The position numbers were made by a program, and so were the translations under genes. The notes under the pieces were generated by a model. It made no database searches. It was not told the DNA's origin and worked only from the letters and a program-made list of their open reading frames with translations. DNA of 64,000 nucleotides from Apis mellifera (lineage: Eukaryota; Arthropoda; Insecta; Hymenoptera; Apidae), in NCBI RefSeq assembly GCF_003254395.2, contig NC_037650.1, positions 3,655,001 to 3,719,000 on the forward strand, in the 5' to 3' direction. Numbering within the stretch: the stretch's first letter is position 1; each line of letters starts with the position of its first letter. Positions 60,801 to 64,000 of this stretch are shown piece by piece.

Positions 60801-62047
60801 CCGAGCCCAGACTCGAATTATGGCTTTCACACTCAGGCAAGGCAGACGGAGGCCAACGTGGAGAGCACGAACGGCCCTTACAGCGTTCTTAATTCCCAAT
60901 CGAGCGGCCCCTACTCCGTTTTGAACACGCAGAACGGCCCGTACACCCCGAGCACGGCTTCTTACAGCGTTCTCGAGACCCCGGTTCCGCTGTGGGGGCC
61001 GCCGCCACCTTACAGCGACCCCAACAGCCCCGCTAGACGGCCCCAAGTAGCCGAACAAAGGCCCAGAATCGCGAAACGAATAGAGAACTTCGAGAACAAT
61101 GAGGGTGAGGGAGAGAATGGAGAGAGGCGTAATAAAGAAAAGGAGTAGTAAAAACAACTAGTCGAGAAACCAAACGCGTGTCTTTCTTACTTCTTCTTTC
61201 TTTCTTTTTTAGATCACAGATCGAGGGCAGCGAAACGACCGTCGGACAATTACGAAAACGCCGAAGAGATATCGAACAGCACCGATCCGGAAGGAGGGAA
61301 CGAAGGCACGATGAAGGGTAGACGGGCGAGGAAGCCTTTGAAGGGCGTGGAGAACGGGGCTTTCCAACAGGAGGCGAACGCCGGCCCGAAACAGTCGGAG
61401 AGCGAACTGTATTTCGGCGACGTGTCCTCGTGTTGCGGGCCCGAAAGCAGCTTCTACGATTTGGCGGTGGAGAAGGAAGGTAAACAGCTTAATTTAATCG
61501 ATAATTAAACTTCGAGTCAGAGCTTCTACGATTTGGCAATGGAGAAGGAAGGTAAAGGGCGTAATTTAATCAATGATTGAGTCTTGAATCGAATAATTCC
61601 CCAGGTACGGAGCATTCCGAGGGGGTGGATTACTTGGCGGCTCGGCTAGGGAAACGGCAGTTGTCCAAGAGGTCGCGAATGCCGCTCCCGTTGCCGTCGG
61701 ACGGCGGTGACATACCGTCGGACAATTACGCGAACAGCGACGAGCCAAGAAGCGCGAGAGGCCCGTATCTCGCGCCCGACGCGCAGTACGAGGTGATCCA
61801 GCAGGGCCGTTACTCTTATTACGCGTCGTCCAAGGACGACGAGCAGCTTCAGGAAGGGCCAGCCGCTTCGGGATACTTCAGGGAGGAGGAGGCGGAGAGG
61901 GGGAGGGATTACAGGGATTACAGAGGCGGGCAGCAGGAAGAGGAGACGCCACAGTGCTGCCTGAGCGACTCGACCACGTTGGACTCGGGTTGGCAAAGTG
62001 GCGAGCAACAGCAATCCGACGATAACGTTAGACCGGTCAACGTGTGA
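53313..62047 (+). CDS. Gene B: histidine-rich four-transmembrane protein, TMEM255/ENTREP-like (long isoform)
   Basis: The coding exons are 53313-54893, 55229-55418, 59110-59282, 59377-59439, 59520-59647, 59710-60075, 60761-61104, 61213-61479 and 61605-62047. All junctions are GT-AG, phases agree, and the 3,555 bases give 1,184 residues. Residues 1-527 are Ser/Gly/Asn/His-rich, with dense His clusters from about 210. Residues 570-582 are a PALPPRPPPRP-type SH3 ligand. Four membrane segments lie near 602-627, 643-660, 671-695 and 745-770, with a Cys-containing loop (C714, C716, C734) between the third and fourth. The tail has YSVL repeats (872-906) and PPPPY (914-918). A short linker between the second and third segments after an S-Y-I-P-G-I motif, the CxC loop and the PPxY tail resemble vertebrate TMEM255 and ENTREP (FAM189) proteins. 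Those families use PPxY to bind WW-domain ubiquitin ligases, so an endosomal or trafficking adaptor role is an inference. No signal peptide is seen. Confidence 0.75.
54894..55228 (+). other. Gene B intron after exon A
   Basis: Short intron with a pyrimidine tract (55145-55200) leading to the acceptor TTTCATCCAG at 55219-55228. Nothing else seen. Confidence 0.75.
55229..55418 (+). CDS. Gene B exon B (proline-rich SH3-ligand segment)
   Basis: Residues 528-590 plus one base. Contains KCQCHVVQGGGG and, at 568-582, QPPALPPRPPPRPTRR, matching class-type PxxP ligands flanked by Arg, then YETTSVDQ. Ends CAAT/GTGAGT, a consensus donor. Confidence 0.85.
56607..56624. repeat. TA dinucleotide run upstream of the alternative exon
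   Basis: About nine TA units, 106 bases upstream of the ATG at 56730. It could act as a TATA-like element for an internal promoter, or be just a microsatellite. Confidence 0.7.
56730..56895 (+). CDS. Gene B alternative exon C (short-isoform start or cassette exon)
   Basis: From ATG 56730 (GGGAAAGATGG, a good initiation context) the frame runs to CTGCG/GTATGC at 56896 and joins exon D (59110) in phase, giving a 649-residue isoform. If instead spliced from exon B through the acceptor ATCCAG at 56740-56745, a 150-base cassette is in frame in the long form. The peptide ends with AAHSHSHLPHPANHAHLPRS and HYPHPC, a second independent His-rich sequence. The short isoform would keep all four membrane segments and the tail but lose the 590-residue N terminus. 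Confidence 0.6.
59110..59282 (+). CDS. Gene B exon D (first membrane segment)
   Basis: Residues 591-648. Cys-rich start EGGCCKKYVVLCCLCGG leads into the first membrane helix (602-627), a short loop and the SYIPGI motif before the second helix. The juxtamembrane cysteines are candidate palmitoylation sites (inference). Acceptor TTTTACCACAG; donor ATG/GTAAGA. Confidence 0.85.
59377..59439 (+). CDS. Gene B exon E (second membrane segment)
   Basis: A 63-base, phase-0 micro-exon coding LILMGLFTMLLA followed by the basic RRKHRYGLL. Acceptor GATTTCCAG, donor TTG/GTAAGC. Too short to be seen as an ORF by length alone. Confidence 0.85.
59520..59647 (+). CDS. Gene B exon F (third membrane segment)
   Basis: Residues 670-711. 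Membrane helix MKVCGSVGVVCALVCVLVTV then HMSRLQGLRKCVYTVKA. Acceptor TCGTTGCAG, donor AG/GTAAGT. Confidence 0.85.
59710..60075 (+). CDS. Gene B exon G (Cys loop and fourth membrane segment)
   Basis: Residues 712-833. RSCTCYGAPEGDPG and HC at 733-734 form the loop, followed by the fourth helix (745-770), then a basic-to-charged cytosolic start SHEKKKMYWEQLELRC and a Gly/Cys stretch (GSCGCCNDCGG). Donor AG/GTTCGT. Retaining the intron would end the protein at 60193, a possible truncated form lacking the tyrosine and PPPPY tail. Confidence 0.85.
60076..60760 (+). other. Gene B intron between exons G and H
   Basis: 685 bases with no further exon seen. The first 118 bases remain open in frame. 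Ends TTCGTTGTAG. Confidence 0.75.
60761..61104 (+). CDS. Gene B exon H (tyrosine repeats and PPPPY)
   Basis: Residues 834-948. Basic start (RRWRLPWSRSRG), then an approximately 11-residue repeat: GPYSVLN (872), GPYSVLN (883), GPYTPST (893) and ASYSVLE (900). It is followed by WGPPPPYSD (PPPPY at 914-918). YSVL fits the YxxPhi endocytic sorting pattern and PPxY the WW-domain ligand pattern. Donor G/GTGAGG. Confidence 0.85.
61213..61479 (+). CDS. Gene B exon I
   Basis: Residues 949-1037. Polar, charged tail with LYFGDVSSCCGPESSFYDL near its end. Acceptor CTTTTTTAG, donor GGAAG/GTAAAC. The last 33 bases of the exon and about 40 bases of intron are duplicated just downstream. Confidence 0.8.
61447..61592 (+). 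repeat. Tandem duplication of an exon end with its 5' splice site
   Basis: The segment at about 61447-61519 (exon I end, donor and intron start) recurs at about 61520-61592 with some substitutions: the AGCTTCTACGATTTGG, GGAGAAGGAAGGTAAA and AATTTAATC words match in order. The second copy lies in the intron and carries its own GTAAAG donor-like site at 61552. Confidence 0.85.
61605..62047 (+). CDS. Gene B exon J (last coding exon)
   Basis: Residues 1038-1184, ending in TGA at 62045-62047. Contains GKRQLSKRSRMPLPLPSDGG, a Tyr-rich acidic region (YEVIQQGRYSYYASSKDD, YRDYRGG) and the C-terminal LDSGWQSGEQQQSDD. Acceptor TTCCCCAG at 61604. Confidence 0.85.
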
Positions 62048-62112
62048 TTTATCGCTCGTGAGAAGGACGGAGAAATGGAGTGGTTTAATTAAATTAAACG
62101 TTTGGGGTGGGG

Positions 62113-62118
62113 AATAAA
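62113..62118 (+). terminator. Candidate proximal polyadenylation signal of Gene B
   Basis: AATAAA 66 bases after the stop codon. Use of this site would exclude the downstream 185-bp repeats from the mRNA; use of a later AATAAA would include them. Confidence 0.45.
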
Positions 62119-62174
62119 AGAGACCTCGTGGTAAGGGAGACCTCGGATTCATCGTACAATTTATTATACTTTGA

Positions 62175-62722
62175 TTTGTAAGGGAGAGAGAGAGAGGATG
62201 GTTGAAAATTGTGCATTACACGTAGACTTTCTTTTGTATTTATAGGCCATGCAGGTGTTCTTAATCGAAATAGATCCGAAATAAGCGTACGAAACAGAAC
62301 TAGGGATATTGTCCACGGAAAGAAGAATAGGAAAGATGGCGGCGAAGAGTGCAAAAATTTATCGTAAAAAAGAGAGAGAGAGGGGATGGTTGAAAATTGT
62401 GCATTACACGTAGACTTTCTTTTGTATTTATAGACCATGCAGGTGTTCTTAATCGATCTGTCTATCCGAAATAAACGTACGAAACTAGGGATATTGTCCA
62501 TGGAAAGAAGAGTAAAAAAAATGGCGGCGAAGAGTGCAAAAATTTATCGTAAGAAAGAGAGAGACAGGATGGTTGAAAATTGTGCATTACACGTAGACTT
62601 TCTTTTGTATTTATAGGCCATGGAGGTATTCTTAATCGAAATAGATCTGTCTATTCAAAGGAAATTGTCCATGGAAAGAAGAGTAAAAAAGATGGCAGCG
62701 AAGAGTGCAAAAATTTATCGTA
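62175..62722 (+). repeat. Three-copy tandem repeat, unit about 185 bp
   Basis: Copies begin near 62197, 62385 and 62568 at GATGGTTGAAAATTG, each followed in order by GTGCATTACACGTAGAC, TTTCTTTTGTATTTATAG, CATG(C/G)AGGT, GATATTGTCCA or AAATTGTCCA, GGAAAGAAGA, and GCGAAGAGTGCAAAAATTTA. Units are joined by GA-rich spacers; the third copy is shorter and more diverged. Confidence 0.9.
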
Positions 62723-63837
62723 TTTAAAGATAAAGAAATAGACACGTAAGCGATGTGATTCGTGGTACGGTATAGCTTAAAACGTAAACCTTGATTATTA
62801 TTAGAGCGTAACGATCGGATGTAAGAGAATGCACGCGTTGAATCGTGCTTTTCTCGCGATTTACGTATAATTATTATTATTATTATTATAATTATTACTA
62901 CTACTAATATTAATATTAATACAAGTCTGAAAAAGGGGTTAGAAAAAGAGTAGTTTATACGTGAAAAAGTTAATCGTGCGAGAGATCCTGCGTAACGATG
63001 TATTTTTATTAATTAAACGATGTCGCCCGTGTTGTTCGTAACCGCTAAAAAATTGTGTGTTGGTAAAAAGAAAGAAAGCGAGCGAGAGAGAGAGAGAGAA
63101 AGAGTTAAATTTAATAGTCTCGTAAGCGATGAGTCGAAGGAAAGGTCTCTGAGAAGAAAAAAAAAAAGAAAGAATATCCAATTTGATGCACTATCCAATT
63201 AAAAAAGAAGAGACCTTTGCTTTGGCAATTCGTTAGAAACGTCCATGTACAAACGTGTGCTTTATTCTTGCCAATATCTGGTTAGATATTCGATTTCGCA
63301 CTTAGACGTTAATTGTCGGGAATATATTTACCGTGTCGATCCCAAGTTCCAAGTGTGAGCACGTTATTTTTTATCGTATTATTCTCGATCACTGCCATTC
63401 CGAACGAATCGTTCCTTTTTTTCGCAAAATCCGTACGTGGAAAATGAGGAAAAAATGCGTTTGCACGTCCACGATTTATCGAACGAACGTCTCCTCACGA
63501 ATCTGTCTGTTCGAAATTTTACGATTTTTTTTCTATTTTTTTTTTTTTTTTTTAAGGAAAGTATTTATCACGCAATATATATACTGATAAGCAAACAAAC
63601 CCGTGATGTTAGCTTCGTCGAGCTTCTTTTTTTTTGTAAGACCAGATTCGATTTCGATGATACAATCCCGGTGGACCAAGAACGACGATATAATAAAACA
63701 AAAAAAGAGAGATATTGATTTTTACCGAATTAATATATTACAAAAGGGAGAATATCGATCGAGAATATTGCCGTTCGTTAAGATAACACAGATGTATGCA
63801 GATATTTTGTAATTGAAAGAGAGAAGAGGGAGAAAAA

Positions 63838-63860
63838 AGAAGAAGAAGAAGAAGAAGAAG
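63838..63860. repeat. GAA trinucleotide microsatellite
   Basis: Seven to eight uninterrupted AGA units downstream of Gene B. Confidence 0.9.
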
Positions 63861-64000
63861 GCCAGCTTAAAGGAATAGTTTAACGTTGTTTACTCGATAA
63901 AGTGTACCTTAAGAGCGGATAATGTAGCAAGTCGAACGATACATTGTCGAACGATGTAACTAACAATGATTGGAAAAAAAAAAGGAGAAGAAAAGAAAAG

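Larger units (their letters stand above)
62048..64000 (+). other. 3' untranslated region and downstream DNA of Gene B
   Basis: AATAAA occurs 66 bases after the stop (62113-62118) and again at 63692-63697. Between them lie a three-copy repeat (62175-62722), a TTA run (62873-62889), a T run (63525-63553), and after them a GAA run (63838-63860). The 3' end of the transcript cannot be fixed from sequence alone; no new gene is evident. Confidence 0.55.

Noticed and set aside
1..64000. Transposable element with transposase or reverse transcriptase
   Set aside because: No frame with recognisable transposase, integrase or reverse-transcriptase motifs and no paired terminal repeats were seen; only simple and short tandem repeats are present.

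Overview
This is insect nuclear DNA, most likely from a hymenopteran such as a bee or an ant. The evidence is short GT-AG introns (many of 60-250 bp), CpG-rich sequence, dense microsatellites and long pyrimidine or purine tracts, and insect-style multi-exon genes. The species call is an inference; no diagnostic marker gene is present. Nothing bacterial (operons, Shine-Dalgarno sites, CRISPR) is present.

Layout. Bases 1 to about 30,970 hold no gene I can support. They are GC-mixed non-coding DNA with simple repeats, a few hairpins and some non-repetitive islands that may be regulatory. This stretch may be intergenic, or the long 5' intron of the first gene, whose first coding exon begins just after a 3' splice site. 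Gene A (30,981-42,411, + strand) can be read as 21 coding exons. All splice phases agree and join into one frame of about 2,348 codons. It encodes a secreted, very charged, low-complexity protein with a signal peptide, several proprotein-convertase-like sites (three of them KR followed by Q), a 13-residue serine run, a very basic block and, near residues 1,696-1,980, a compact region that looks folded. I do not recognise its family. Bases 42,412-53,301 are intergenic or upstream DNA, including a markedly AT-rich block (about 47.2-50.3 kb) followed by a CpG-rich block (50.4-51.3 kb) that may hold the untranslated first exon of Gene B.

Gene B (53,313-62,047, + strand) can be read as nine coding exons, again with all phases consistent, giving about 1,184 codons. 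A histidine-rich cytosolic N-terminal half is followed by an SH3-ligand-like proline motif, four membrane segments with a small cysteine-containing loop, tyrosine repeats containing YSVL, and a PPPPY motif. Topology and tail motifs resemble the TMEM255 and ENTREP (FAM189) tetraspan families. An alternative exon at 56.7-56.9 kb would give a short isoform (649 codons) with a different but also histidine-rich N terminus. The 3' region of Gene B carries a three-copy tandem repeat of about 185 bp, and intron sequence near its last exon carries a duplicated 5' splice site.

The two genes point the same way and no sequence feature ties them functionally. Both combine well-ordered splice structure with long disordered, repeat-prone coding DNA.
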